A DNA stretch of 64,000 nt from Eudorina sp. 2006-703-Eu-15 (lineage: Eukaryota; Chlorophyta; Chlorophyceae; Chlamydomonadales; Volvocaceae), in the NCBI GenBank assembly GCA_003117195.1, contig BDSI01000169.1, forward strand, positions 1 to 64,000. Direction: 5' to 3'. The notes beneath the pieces were generated by a model that was not told where the DNA came from, ran no database searches, and saw only the letters and a list, made by a program, of their open reading frames with translations. Both the position numbers and the translations under genes were made by a program. Positions 32,976 to 45,795 of the stretch are shown here, in pieces. The first letter of the stretch is position 1. Each line of letters starts with the position of its first letter.

Positions 32976-35060
32976 TGTTCAACGCCGGGCAGAAATGCGC
33001 GCTTACGTAGGCACAGCAGAGAGAGTACGTAATACAGCAGCAGCCGGCCCCATCACGACGCCGGCAATGCCGCCTTCGATGCATGGTGGAGGCCGATCAT
33101 TCTTTACCACGGCAGCGGTTGGTGGCTGGCTAGCTAGCTAGGTGATGTGTGTGTACATATATCCGTATGTACGACCGTATGTACGGGTATTTATATCAAC
33201 GCGGGTTTGCCTCGACTGCTGCTGCTGCTGCTGCTGCTGCTTTTGCTCGCGCTGTAAGGCCCATTCTGTACGTACATGTCTTACACACGCTCGCACCTAC
33301 CTGTTGCCTTGGGTTGGTTAATTTGTAGTACGCGTCGTACAGGGTATCCCTGCGGACCTGCAGACAACAATAAACGTGGCGGCGGACAAAGAGCACATGG
33401 CAAAACACAGAGAGAGCACTTCATGTATACACATATATATGTACGATGCAAGAAGTATGTATGGCCAAGAGTAAATTACGCTTGGTATGGCCAAAAGCTA
33501 GGCCAGTGGCCCTTATCTATCACTATCCAGTAGCTCATCTCAGCTCGTCTTGAGGCACAGCCGTCATTTCCAGTCATACATTTACATTATTAAAAATATT
33601 TCATATCTCTAATAATATATTTGAAAATATACATTTAATAATATATAAACATTTCATATTTCTTTATCAATGACCATACATCCACATACATGTATGCACG
33701 CGCGTACACCTTCGTGCGTTGTCAATGTAAGTGCATCTATATTGTTTAATTATAAATCCTGGTGACGTAGCTAGGTTCGTTATCTAGGTTCGTTATCGCT
33801 CGATCAACAAAATCCTTTACCGGTTCTACATACGTCACGGACCTACGTACCTACCTTACCTACCTACCTACCTATCTATCCACCTACTTACCTATCCACC
33901 TACCTACCTACCTACCTACCTATCCACCTACCTGGTATTGGACGCTGATGACCAGAGTGATGAACACATTGTCCTGCACGCGGGCGGCCGTGAAGGCAGT
34001 TCGATATTATTACTGTAGTCAGGTAGGTCGCTAGGTATGTAGGCAGCAGGTAGCTATATATCTATCCAGCTAGCTATCAAGGTATAACCCGCCGTACATA
34101 CATTCGCGAGCTAGCTCCATCCTGCGCCTTTATTATTTGGATTACCCGGCGCGTGTGTTTGATTGTGTTGCTTGATCGCTTTATATATCGATGTACGACG
34201 ATGCATCAATTGGCTACCGATCGTACATGCAATCATCAGCAGCAAGCAAGTTACAAAGGGTTACAAGCAACCGCAGTGGATGGCCCACCGTCTACATATG
34301 AACGATGAACCTCGGTGGATGGTGCACACGGATTTCGGCCGCCTGCTGCCACCTGCTCAAGGATTTCCGCCGGCGCGACCGGTCACTCGTGATCATGCAT
34401 TGACCTTTCATCCTCATCCTCATCACTCACCAGCGTCTTCGTCTCACACCTGTAGCAACAGATCACGGAATAAGCGAAGTAAGACACCGCCATATGTACA
34501 CGCACGCACGAAAGGACGAGCGAGCCGATCACGCAATCGGATCGATCGATGTCATCAACTGCTGCGTGCTGGGTGTATGTACTGGGTGACATATATATAC
34601 TAACAGGCAGCAGGTGTGTCAGGCACGCACAGCAGTCGTCTCCGACGCGCAACCCGCCGCAAAAAAACTACTTACTTGACGTCAAGCTGTTGAATGCGAA
34701 GGCTCATTTTCCCAGCAACTCGCGCGCCACAGCAGCAGTTGATGATGTTCAGCCCCGGGTGCGCCATGTGGCTGAACTTGCCGCACCTCTCCACAACCGC
34801 GACAGTTTCTTGCTCCGGGCAGGTGAAGCAGCACTGAAAGCAGCAACTGGATTTCGTGAAGAAAAAACCGGCAACGAGGATTAGCAGCCTGCTGTCAGTC
34901 GTTGTGCTCTTCCACAATTCTAGTGCGCCGGTATGTATCCGTCCAAGCCAGCACGCACGCACGCACGCACGCAGCAGGCAGGCAAGGAATCCAGCCAATT
35001 GATTCTTGCTGGCTTGCTCAAGAGGATGCCTCACCATACGCATGAACAGCACCCCTTCAT
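29822..35060 (-). CDS. HIR: HIR (hypersensitive-induced reaction) SPFH/band-7 protein, copy A
   Basis: HIR proteins are membrane-microdomain scaffolds of the stomatin/prohibitin superfamily, implicated in plant immune cell death; their algal role is unknown. Exons in order of transcription: possible start exon 35040-35060, then 34676-34833, 34431-34449 (19-nt microexon), 33932-33973, 33301-33357, 32702-32755, 31946-32071, 31563-31640, 31064-31141, 30763-30804, 30409-30483, 29822-29986 (TAG). Junctions from 34676 on are GT-AG with consistent phases, giving about 297 residues plus a short N-terminus, close to the usual 285-290. Motifs include ETVAVVERCGKF, MSLRIQQLDVK, AYVFDEVRAAVPKLSL, DAMNEINAARRLRVAAAEKA, YLHGQGIARQRQ and LITQYFDTLKDLG. 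The N-terminal Cys cluster fits membrane attachment by acylation. The start codon is unresolved. This copy reads AEAVK where B and C read AEAAK. Confidence 0.5.
32924..32971. repeat. (AAT)n microsatellite, length-variable among the three units
   Basis: About 16 AAT units in the HIR-A intron; the same site has about 4 units in B (41479-41501) and about 7 in C (48934-48957). This length variation in otherwise near-identical sequence marks the copies as distinct loci. Confidence 0.5.
33840..33931. repeat. (TACC)n-type microsatellite in HIR intron
   Basis: CTAC/CTAT-type tetranucleotide runs directly precede exon 33932-33973 and overlap its donor region on the minus strand (GTAGGTAGG). Equivalent tracts in B (about 42375-42477) and C (about 49866-49956) differ in unit number. 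Confidence 0.5.
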
Positions 35061-37337
35061 TTTTCGCGGCTGTCTTGAGCGAGCGAGGCTGTCTTCCGGC
35101 TTCCGGTTGCAGTAGCTAGATAGTCTCAACACGGAATTTACGCTAATTATGTCGAGCGAGAACACGCGCAAATTACCAACGAACGAATTTGCTTGGGCAA
35201 TTCAGATTACCTATTACGGTATGATTCACTTCGAGTTTCATAACGTCCGGGCCCAAGGCCTTATCCAAGGCCAGCACGGCAGTTTCCGGCGCAAGGCCTT
35301 ATCCAAGGCCAGCACTTTCCTCCGGGCCCCAACGGCAATAACGGCCGCACTCCGCGACTCGAGACACAACGCTTGATTGGCCTTTCCCGAATCTGCGTAC
35401 CACAAATTTTTATTCCTGGAAATTTCCTTTTCCATTACTGTCTTGTCGGCCTTGCCCTCAGCAGTCATCCTTTCCGAAATACGGTAGAATCCGCGAGGTA
35501 CGACAGAGATTCGGATGTGGGCTGATCAGGCAAGGTATCGATGCGGGTTGATATGCTCGCCCGTTCCTTTACTTTCGTTTATTGCGCCGCCGCATGATTA
35601 GCTGTCCTCATCAGGGCTTGAAACGGAGAAATAAAGTCTTTGTTTATGCATCTATGTATCTCGACGAACGAAGCGCCGCATGACATTAATAGTAACCGTT
35701 ACATACAAAAAAGGTGGACCCGATCGAGTCCCGACCGGGTGGTCCCACGGGCCCAGATAGTGCTACCAGCGCGTCAGGATTGGCTCTCCTGGAAACGCGA
35801 ACCGCGCCAGACCCGTCGAATCACTTGGTGGGGAGGGAGCCGGGATGCATGACATTGCCTGCTCGCTTATACACTTCGATGAAGTTCGTTCTCGTTTGTG
35901 GTATTCTATCTGCGTGGCGGCGGCCACAAGCTCCCACACTCTCAGGCGCGGGTTGGATGCATCTATCGTTACAAGGGGGACAAGCAATCAAGCTGCTCGC
36001 TCGCCGTACAGGCGCAGACGGCGGCCTTCATTCAGCCAGACAGGGGAATGAGTAATAATGAGTAATGAACTCGCTCCTCCTAGTTTTCCTCGCCCAGACA
36101 ACGAATCGCCTGGACATACAGCTACTTTTCCCGCCGCCTCGCTCAGCTCCTAGCTAGCTACATACGGACCCGCCCAGCGATAGATGTCGGCCATCGTGCC
36201 ACGATGTATGCCACGCACCGTACGTTGTCCCTCCCTATCTACGTACCAACTCATTTGGACCGTACATTTGGGCGCGAATGGGCAGCCCGTGTTCTGTGAC
36301 CCCCGCGTGCCCCCTCACATCCCCTCCCTCCATTCTCCCCGCGCCGCACACACAACCAGCGGATTCCGGGTATTTCGGGTGTCATTTACGGTACTTCCTT
36401 CGCCTACATCGCCTGTTAAGCTGGACTTCGCTTCTCGCGGCTCAGTTATTTTTTACACAACCAGCGGCCCAACCTGCGGCTTGCACTTGCCCGTTGCCCC
36501 CTTTTATTTGCCAAGACAGCGAACCCCCCCATCACCACCACCGTCACCACCACCGTCACCATCACCATTACTAGCAGACACATATACACGCGAAAGAAAC
36601 GCACACGCAAAAGGCATGGTCGCAGGGCCTAGACCTGACGCCATTGGGACTTTAACTTGATAACAAGAACAACTTAAACAAGTGGAAGTCGGACGATTAG
36701 GACGATTACAGGCAGGTATCGACAAGGAAGCCAACCTGCGACCCAGCAAGGCGGGCATTGCTTTGGCCCCCGTGAAACCTGCGTAGAGCTCAACTCCTCC
36801 GTACTCTCCTCCCCCCGCCGGACCCTGATCAGAACTCCCACCTTGCCCTGCCCAGCACCCCTGCCAGCCAGTCGACAGCGTTTCCCTTGCTCTTCACTTT
36901 GGAGCGACACAGCCATGGGAGCTGCGTGTACCGCTCATCTTACGACAGCACACAAATCACTGTACACAAACTGCAATGGCGGTTTGTCCACATCCTCATC
37001 CTCATCCTCCGCCTCAGATTCGCGGGCAACCACTGGCCTCCAGAGACTGCTGCTGCCGCCAGTGAGTTGTCAGCACTTGACTGATTGCGCGCCACACCGC
37101 ACCTAGCTCCCCCCCTTGTTCCGTAGCCGGCCCCCGAGCCGCCCAAGCAACCAACCAACCAACCCGGGCACCCGCGGCCGCTCCTCCCTGCCTGCCAGCA
37201 GCCAAGCAACTGCATCTCCGCGCGGCGGCGGCGGCCAACACACCCAGGCAGCCTGCAGGTCCCCCGCCCCTCCATTCCTCCCCCCTTCCCTTCCTCCCTC
37301 CCTCCCTCCCTCAGCTCAGCTCAGCTCAACATCTCCC
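35061..37337. other. HIR-A upstream region and start of unit B; no gene recognised
   Basis: Contains the presumed HIR-A 5' flank, two GGCCTTATCCAAGGCCAGCA repeats at about 35,260 and 35,300, a segment at 35,690-35,845 that is also found near 26,515 and in units B and C, and from 36,260 the start of unit B with the presumed HIR-B 3' UTR (TTACA at 36706-36710). Open frames here are conserved among units only because the DNA is. Confidence 0.5.
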
Positions 37338-40300
37338 CTACCGCGAGGCGGCGGCGCTGCCCGCCTGCCCTCCACCGCCGACCCCCTGCTGCCCCGCGTT
37401 GGCCTCCAGGAAGCTGGTGCGGATCTGGTTGGCGATGTCGCTGACACCGGAGGGTGCATGGTTGAGGAACACCGTGGAGGCCTTGGGGTTGCTGCCCAGG
37501 TCCTGGGGGGGTGTGGGGGGTGAGGGTTTAGGTGTGTGTGTTAAAATAAACCGAGAGACACGACTTGCGAGGATGTGTGTGTGGGGGGGGGTTTCGGAGG
37601 GTTGGGTGTATGTGGGAGGGAGGGCCAGGAGGGGAGGGAAAGAGGAGGGGAACGGGGCAAGACCGGCACGGCGGGGCATGCACGAGACCCTAGGCAGACT
37701 CCGGGGGGGTGGGCTCCGGGGCGGTGGGCAGTCGACCGGTGGAGGCCGCCCAAGGCTGGGGGACGTCATACGCGGCCGACCCACCCGCCCACCCACCCAC
37801 CCACCTACCGTCCCACCGTGCATAGTTGTGTTACGGTGTATACATGCGTTCGCGGAAATATGTGACACGTGTGTGTGTACGGCATTTAGCCAGGAACCCG
37901 CCCTGCTGTCCGGGCTCCCCCTCCCCCTCCCTCCCCCTCCCCTCCCCCTCCACGCCCCCCCACCTTGAGCGTGTCGAAGTACTGCGTGATGAGCATGAGG
38001 GACAGCACCTCCTTCGGGGACACACTGACCACACCCGTCTGCACGGCGGCGGGGGGCGGGGGCGTAGGGGCGTGGGCGCGTGGGGGCGTGGGCGGGGCTG
38101 GATGGTGTGGGCGGTGTGGGCGGGTGGGTGACCTGCGGTGGGCACTGGACAGGGCTGTGTCGCCACGTCGGGTGCCTGCCTAGGGAAATGCATTGGGATG
38201 GGTTGGGTTGGGTTGCGTTGACCTGCTGCATGCCGCAGGTGAGTGGATACCGAAGGCTGCCAAGGGGCAACCAACCGCCGTAACCGCCGTACTAACTGTT
38301 ATAAGTACGAACCACACCTGGAAGTCTGTCACGGAGTCGCGCAGGCCGTGAATGATGGCCTGCGGGGCGGGATGGGATGGGGCGGGGTGGGGCGGGGCGG
38401 GGTGGGATGGGATGGGTACGACAATCATGGTACGTTCAACGCCATTTGACGACAGCCGCCGATCGACGAACACGTGTACGTCGCATGTACGAGGGACCAC
38501 CTGGCGAGGAGGCGGAGGGGGAGGCGGAGGGGGAGGGGGAAGGGGACTAGGGGAGGCGGAGGGGGAGGAGGAGGGTGAGGGGAGGAGGCGGCGGCGGCAA
38601 CCTACCTGGCGCTGCCTGGCGATACCCTGGCCGTGAAGGTACTTGGCCTCCGCATCGGCCTCGGCGGCCTTCACCACCGCCAGCTGGGGATGGACACACA
38701 CACACGGGCGGCGGGGCGGAAGGGAGGGGCGGAAGGGCGGAAGGGCGGGAGGGCGGGGCGGGGCGGAAGGGAGGGAGGGCGGGGAGGGCGGAAGGGCGGA
38801 AGGGCGGGCGGGAGCGAGGGGAAGTCAGGACGGGGGGCCGTGGGCTTGCAGAAAGCGAGGACGGCTACGCGGCTCCTGAAGTCGGCCAACCTGGTGAGGA
38901 ATAATGTCAACGCTTGGACGAAAGCGTTTGATTGGCAACCGAAACACACTGAAACCTCAATAACAAGAAAGCAAACAACGCACGCCCAGCAACTAACCCC
39001 TGACGAGTAGTGTGACCTCAGGCGGGCTGAGCAGGTGCACGGTATGTACGGCAAACGGCGGCGTGTTCGTTCTCACATACATACGCACGGTCTGACCCAC
39101 CCACCTTGGCCGCCTCCGCCTTCTCCGCGGCCGCGACACGCAGCCGCCGAGCCGCGTTGATCTCATTCATCGCATTTTTCACCTGTGGGTAAGTAGGTAG
39201 GTAGGTTCACCAGCGTCGAACGCCCCGAAATATGCCGTACACCGTATCGAGGAACAGGACGATCGAGAACTAATAACGCGCTTTGCACCACGCACGCGCG
39301 CGCTGCCTTCGATCCCCACAATATGCCGTCCACGGATGTGCGTGCCGCTGTATGTGCCGCCAGCAAGCAATCAAGCTGTCCAGCTAGATAGCTCCGGATC
39401 CCCTGCTTTGCAACCCGACGAACGAACTCGCTCTCCCTCTCACGCCTCTCCCCCCCCCACACACACACAGCGACGCCTCGGACCTACCTTGTGCGCGGGC
39501 TCCAGGTCGTTCACCAACACATGCGCGATCTCGTAGCCGTAGTTGCTCATGCTCTTGGCCAGGGCGTCCTTGATGGACTTGGCGATCTCGTCCTTCAACT
39601 CGTACACATCGTCCTGCCGTGCACAGGGTGCGGTACGGTGCGGGGTCCGCAGCGGCATCCCGGGAACGGGTGGCGGGTGGCAGGTGCGGTGGGGTATTGC
39701 GTATGTGTAAAAGACAAGTAGGGGTCGGCTTCCTCGAAGCCGGAAAAAGGGCGGGGCCCCCTATAATCCGTACAGGCCGCTTGCTTTAAAAGGAAAACTC
39801 TATTACCGCGCAACGGTGTGAGAGAGTGAAAGGTTGCCATTGGGGGTGTCGTTGATGTTGAAGGGGGATCGGCGTGCATAGATTCACCAAGCCCAAACAC
39901 GTCGGCAGCCCCGAAACCATCCTGCAGTACGCGCCGCCGGCGACGGCGGTCACCGTATCGGCACTATGGTAACGATAGTCGCCTCTGCACTACCACATCC
40001 GTCTGTCAAGCAGATGATCACAAAGCATGCTTGAAGCATCCTTGTTTTGCCGTGAAACTGTAGTTGTTTGGTCCGTCGGCAGGCATGCAACCCTTCAGTT
40101 GCACGCCCGCAGCAGACGTGAACCTCTAAAGTTTGCTATCAATAGTTACATAGCAAATGTAAGGCAAAAAAACAGGGTGCGAAAAAGCCGCGGTGAGACC
40201 CGGACTTTGGGCCATCGGAACTGGAGAACTCGTTGGCACTCGGTACGCTATCCCTTTGCATCTTGAAACTTTGGTTCAATACATATTGTTGATTTGTATT

Positions 40301-43300
40301 CATCTGGCAAGACAGAAAGGCAAATCTTGATGCTGGTGGTATCTTGATGTTCAAACATCAGAACACTATCGAAGTTCAATTTAGCACGCGCCGCCCATTC
40401 CTAATCCAAGTATTCATCACGCGGCACCTGTTGCAACAAACATGAGCGCGAGAGGCGTTGGGTGGATGTTGACTCGGGTCCATGGAGACCGCGGAGCTTT
40501 ACTTCGACCGTTTGTGCGCAAAGAATTTTTTTCAGCCAAACCAAGAATACCTTGCAATAGAGGACAATTAATATGACAAACATTGCGAATTAGTTTAGCG
40601 GATAATGAACGTTTTACCGTTACCGGACGGACACAGGGACACACGGACACACACACGGACATGGGCAATCCTAGGGGGCGGGGCCCCCCGAACGCGCTTC
40701 GCGCTGGGGCCCCGCCCAAAAACTGAGCCGCGAGAAGCGAAGTGTTTGTGTTATGTGTTGTGTGTGTGTGTGTTTGTGTGTGTAAAAGAAAAATGTCCGT
40801 GTGGCTCGCTAGGGGCGGGTCATTCGTTCGTTGGCGCGTGCGTGCCCGTATCGATCCGTCCTCGCAATTCCGCAGCCCGCAGTCGTACACACGCACGGAA
40901 GTGTGGGGAGACGAGCGGGGGTGAGTGGCTGGGAGGGAGGGTCCGAGGTAGCCTAGGGGGAGCCCGGGGCGGGCAGTGGGGAGATAGGGGAGATAGGGCA
41001 GGGCAGGTGAGGAGAGGGGGCCGGGGCCGGGGCCAGGAAGGGCGCACGTTAGGGTGGAAGTCGGGGTGGGACGCACGTTGAGGCAGGCCAGGAGAAGTGG
41101 GAAGGGGAGCACTGAGTGTGTTATCACCGTAGCTGGGCCGGTGCCGCCGCCAGCCAGTGAGCTGGGCTGCCCACCCATCCAGCAGCCTCACCAACCCGCC
41201 TTCATTGCCAGCACCCACCCAATACACCCACCCACTACACCCACCCAATACACCCACCAGCGAGAGTTTGGGCACCGCGGCGCGCACTTCGTCAAAGACG
41301 TACGCCGACGCCTGATCATCAGCGGGGAGCGAAGGCACGGGGAGGGACACAACAACCAGACCGGCGGTTATGGGTGGGCTTCTTGTTTAACAACCAGACA
41401 GCAGCCAGCAGCGCAGCGGGCGTCGTTATCAACGCCGGGCACCCGCTGCGCTGCAACGCAAGGTTGAGCGGGCACCGGTATAAGAATAATAATAATAACA
41501 ATGTTTAACGCCGGGCAGAAATGCGCGCTTACGTAGGCACAGCAGAGAGAGTACGTAATACAGCAGCCGCCGGCCCCATCACGACGCCGGCAATGCCGCC
41601 CTCGTCTTGTTTGTGCAGATAGAGCGGGCGATCGATCGATGCATGGTGGAGGCCGATCATTCTTTACCACGGCAGCGGTTGGTGGCTGGCTAGCTAGCTA
41701 GGTGATGTGTGTGTACATATATCCGTATGTACGACCGTATGTACGGGTATTTATATCAACGCGGGTTTGCCTCGACTGCTGCTACTGCTGCTGCTGCTGC
41801 TGCTGCTTTTGCTCGCGCTGTAAGGCCCGTTCTGTACGTACATGTCTTACACACGCTCGCACCTACCTGCTGCCTTGGGTTGGTTAATTTGTAGTACGCG
41901 TCGTACAGGGTATCCCTGCGGACCTGCAGACAACAATAAACGTGGCGGCGGACAAAGAGCACATGGCAAAACACAGAGAGAGCACTTTATGTATACACAT
42001 ATATATGTACGATGCAAGAAGTATGTATGGCCAAGAGTAAATTACGCTTGGTATGGCCAAAAGCTAGCCCTGCGGCCCTTATCTATCACTATCCAGTAGC
42101 TCATCTCAGCTCGTCTTGAGGCACAGCCGTCATTTCCAGTCATTTACATTATTAAAAATATTTCATATCTCTAATAATATATTTGAAAATATACATTTAA
42201 TAATATATAAATATTTCATATTTCTTTATCAATGACCATACATCCACATACATGTATGCACCCGCGTACACCTTCGTGCGTTGTCAATGTAAGTGCACCT
42301 ATATTGTTTAATTATAAATCCTGGTGACGAATCCTTTGTCATCCACGTCCGTACCGGTTCTACATACGTCACGGACCTACGTACCTACCTTACCTACCTA
42401 CCTACCTATCTATCCACCTACCTATCTATCCACCTACCTACCTACCTACCTACCTACCTACCTACCTATCCACCTACCTGGTATTGGACGCTGATGACCA
42501 GCGTGATGAACACATTGTCCTGCGCGCGGGCGGCCGTGAAGGCAGTTCGATATTATTACTGTAGTCAGGTAGGTCGCTAGGTATGTAGGCAGCAGGTAGC
42601 TATATATCTATCCAGCTAGCTATCAAGGTATAACCCGCCGTACATACATTCGCGAGCTAGCTCCATCCTGCGCCTTTATTATTTGGATTACCCGGCGCGT
42701 GTGTTTGATTGTGTTGCTTGATCGCTTTATATATGTACGACGATGCATCAATTGGCTACCGATCGTACATGCAATCATCAGCAGCAAGCAAGTTACAAAG
42801 GGTTACAAGCAACCGCAGTGGATGGCCCACCGTCTACATATGAACGATGAACCTCGGTGGATGGTGCACACGGATTTCGGCCGCCTGCTGCCACCTGCTC
42901 AAGGATTTCCGCCGGCGCGACCGGTCACTCGTGATCATGCATTGACCTTTCATCCTCATCCTCATCACTCACCAGCGTCTTCGTCTCACACCTGTAGCAA
43001 CAGATCACGGAATAAGCGAAGTAAGACACCGCCATATGTACACGCACGCACGAAAGGACGAGCGAGCCGATCACGCAATCGGATCGATCGATGCACAGCA
43101 GTCGTCTCCGACGCGCAACCCGCCGCAAAAAAACTACTTACTTGACGTCAAGCTGTTGAATGCGAAGGCTCATTTTCCCAGCAACTCGCGCGCCACAGCA
43201 GCAGTTGATGATGTTCAGCCCCGGGTGCGCCATGTGGCTGAACTTGCCGCACCTCTCCACAACCGCGACAGTTTCTTGCTCCGGGCAGGTGAAGCAGCAC

Positions 43301-43529
43301 TGAAAGCAGCAACTGGATTTCGTGAAGAAAAAACCGGCAACGAGGATTAGCAGCCTGCTGTCAGTCGTTGTGCTCTTCCACAATAATTCTAGTGCGCCGG
43401 TATGTATCCGTCCAAGCCAGCACGCACGCACGCACGCACGCAGCAGGCAGGCAAGGAATCCAGCCAATTGATTCTTGCTGGCTTGCTCAAGAGGATGCCT
43501 CACCATACGCATGAACAGCACCCCTTCAT
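37338..43529 (-). CDS. HIR: HIR SPFH/band-7 protein, copy B
   Basis: Exons in transcription order: possible start 43509-43529, then 43142-43299, 42973-42991, 42478-42519, 41867-41923, 41258-41311, 39488-39613, 39105-39182, 38606-38683, 38318-38359, 37964-38038, 37338-37502 (TAG). Same exon lengths and phases as copy A, so the protein is intact. Differences seen: VKNAMNE instead of VKDAMNE (Asp to Asn from a C-to-T change at about 39176), AEAAK instead of AEAVK, and some silent changes. The intron between exons 39488-39613 and 41258-41311 carries the 1.0-kb insertion at 39715-40717, and the last intron a 36-bp insertion near 37540. Both lie away from splice sites, so splicing may be unaffected. 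Confidence 0.5.
37538..37573 (-). repeat. 36-bp micro-insertion specific to HIR copy B
   Basis: Between GT-rich flanks, copy B has TTAAAATAAACCGAGAGACA followed by a CGACTT segment; copies A and C lack it. The reverse complement occurs at about 828-856 in the first SKI3 intron shown here. Confidence 0.5.
39715..40717 (+). mobile_element. 1.0-kb non-autonomous element, copy 1 (in HIR-B intron)
   Basis: The empty site in unit A reads GTAAAAGAAAACTGAGCC; here a 1,003-bp segment starting CAAGTAGGGGTCGG and ending GGGGCCCCGCCC interrupts it. The left end can form a hairpin (GGCTTC...GAAGCC), and the right end a larger one (GGGCGGGGCCCC...GGGGCCCCGCCC around a CGCGCTTCGCG-type core). GGGCGGGGCCCC also occurs near the left end in inverted relation to the right terminus. 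Only short meaningless frames are present, so it is non-autonomous. A target duplication cannot be measured in the A-rich site. Confidence 0.5.
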
Positions 43530-45795
43530 TTTTCGCGGCTGTCTTGAGCGAGCGAGGCTGTCTTCCGGCTTCCGGTTGCAGTAGCTAGATAGTCTCAACA
43601 CGGAATTTACGCTAATTATGTCGAGCGAGAACACGCGCAAATTACCAACGAACGAATTTGCTTGGGCAATTCAGATTACCTATTACGGTATGATTCACTT
43701 CGAGTTTCATAACGTCCGGGCCCAAGGCCTTATCCAAGGCCAGCACGGCAGTTTCCGGCGCAAGGCCTTATCCAAGGCCAGCACTTTCCTCCGGGCCCCA
43801 ACGGCAATAACGGCCGCACTCCGCGACTCGAGACACAACGCTTGATTGGCCTTTCCCGAATCTGCGTACCACAAATTTTTATTCCTGGAAATTTCCTTTT
43901 CCATTACTGTCTTGTCGGCCTTGCCCTCAGCAGTCATCCTTTCCGAAATACGGTAGAATCCGCGAGGTACGACAGAGATTCGGATGTGGGCTGATCAGGC
44001 AAGGTATCGATGCGGGTTGATATGCTCGCCCGTTCCTTTACTTTCGTTTATTGCGCCGCCGCATGATTAGCTGTCCTCATCAGGGCTTGAAACGGAGAAA
44101 TAAAGTCTTTGTTTATGCATCTATGTATCTCGACGAACGAAGCGCCGCATGACATTAATAGTAACCGTTACATACAAAAAAGGTGGACCCGATCGAGTCC
44201 CGACCGGGTGGTCCCACGGGCCCAGATAGTGCTACCAGCGCGTCAGGATTGGCTCTCCTGGAAACGCGAACCGCGCCAGACCCGTCGAATCACTTGGTGG
44301 GGAGGGAGCCGGGATGCATGACATTGCCTGCTCGCTTATACACTTCGATGAAGTTCGTTCTCGTTTGTGGTATTCTATCTGCGTGGCGGCGGCCACAAGC
44401 TCCCACACTCTCAGGCGCGGGTTGGATGCATCTATCGTTACAAGGGGGACAAGCAATCAAGCTGCTCGCTCGCCGTACAGGCGCAGACGGCGGCCTTCAT
44501 TCAGCCAGACAGGGGAATGAGTAATAATGAGTAATGAACTCGCTCCTCCTAGTTTTCCTCGCCCAGACAACGAATCGCCTGGACATACAGCTACTTTTCC
44601 CGCCGCCTCGCTCAGCTCCTAGCTAGCTACATACGGACCCGCCCAGCGATAGATGTCGGCCATCGTGCCACGATGTATGCCACGCACCGTACGTTGTCCC
44701 TCCCTATCTACGTACCAACTCATTTGGACCGTACATTTGGGCGCGAATGGGCAGCCCGTGTTCTGTGACCCCGCGTGCCCCCTCACATCCCCTCCCTCCA
44801 TTCTCCCCGCGCCGCACACACAACCAGCGGATTCCGGGTATTTCGGGTGTCATTTACGGTACTTCCTTCGCCTACATCGCCTGTTAAGCTGGACTTCGCT
44901 TCTCGCGGCTCAGTTATTTTTTACACAACCAGCGGCCCAACCTGCGGCTTGCACTTGCCCGTTGCCCCCTTTTATTTGCCAAGACAGCGAACCCCCCCAT
45001 CACCACCACCGTCACCACCACCGTCACCATCACCATTACTAGCAGACACATACGTATACACGCGAAAGAAACGCACACGCAAAAGGCATGGTCGCAGGGC
45101 CTAGACCTGACGCCATTGGGACTTTAACTTGATAATAAGAACAACTTAAACAAGTGGAAGTCGGACGATTAGGACGATTACAGGCAGGTATCGACAAGGA
45201 AGCCAACCTGCGACCCAGCAAGGCGGGCATTGCTTTGGCCCCCGTGAAACCTGCGTAGAGCTCAACTCCTCCGTACTCTCCTCCCCCCGCCGGACCCTGA
45301 TCAGAACTCCCACCTTGCCCTGCCCAGCACCCCTGCCAGCCAGTCGACAGCAGCGTTTCCCTTGCTCTTCACTTTGGAGCGACACAGCCATGGGAGCTGC
45401 GTGTACCGCTCATCTTACGACAGCACACAAATCACTGTACACAAACTGCAATGGCGGTTTGTCCACATCCTCATCCTCATCCTCCGCCTCAGATTCGCGG
45501 GCAACCACTGGCCTCCAGAGACTGCTGCTGCCGCCAGTGAGTTGTCAGCACTTGACTGATTGCGCGCCACACCGCACCTAGCTCCCCCCCTTGTTCCGTA
45601 GCCGGCCCCCGAGCCGCCCAAGCAACCAACCAACCAACCCGGGCACCCGCGGCCGCTCCTCCCTGCCTGCCAGCAGCCAAGCAACTGCATCTCCGCGCGG
45701 CGGCGGCGGCCAACACACCCAGGCAGCCTGCAGGTCCCCCGCCCCTCCATTCCTCCCCCCTTCCCTTCCTCCCTCCCTCCCTCCCTCAGCTCAGC
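43530..45795. other. HIR-B upstream region and start of unit C; no gene recognised
   Basis: Counterpart of 35,061-37,337, nearly identical to it. The presumed HIR-C poly(A) signal (TTACA, minus strand TGTAA) is at 45178-45182. Confidence 0.5.

Noticed and set aside
29822..35060. Prohibitin, stomatin or flotillin instead of HIR
   Set aside because: The QQLDVK...ETKTKDNVFV order, the YVFDEVRAAVPK segment and the C-terminal LITQYFDTLKDLG pattern fit the HIR branch of the SPFH superfamily.
35149..35376. A 75-codon gene conserved in all three units
   Set aside because: Conservation follows from the recent triplication of the DNA; the frame differs at a 9-bp indel in unit C and matches nothing known.
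39715..40717. Helitron
   Set aside because: The ends are not TC...CTRR and no insertion between A and T of an AT dinucleotide can be shown, although a terminal hairpin is present.
37338..43529. HIR copy B as a pseudogene because of the 1.0-kb insertion
   Set aside because: The insertion is inside an intron and every exon keeps its length, phase and splice sites.
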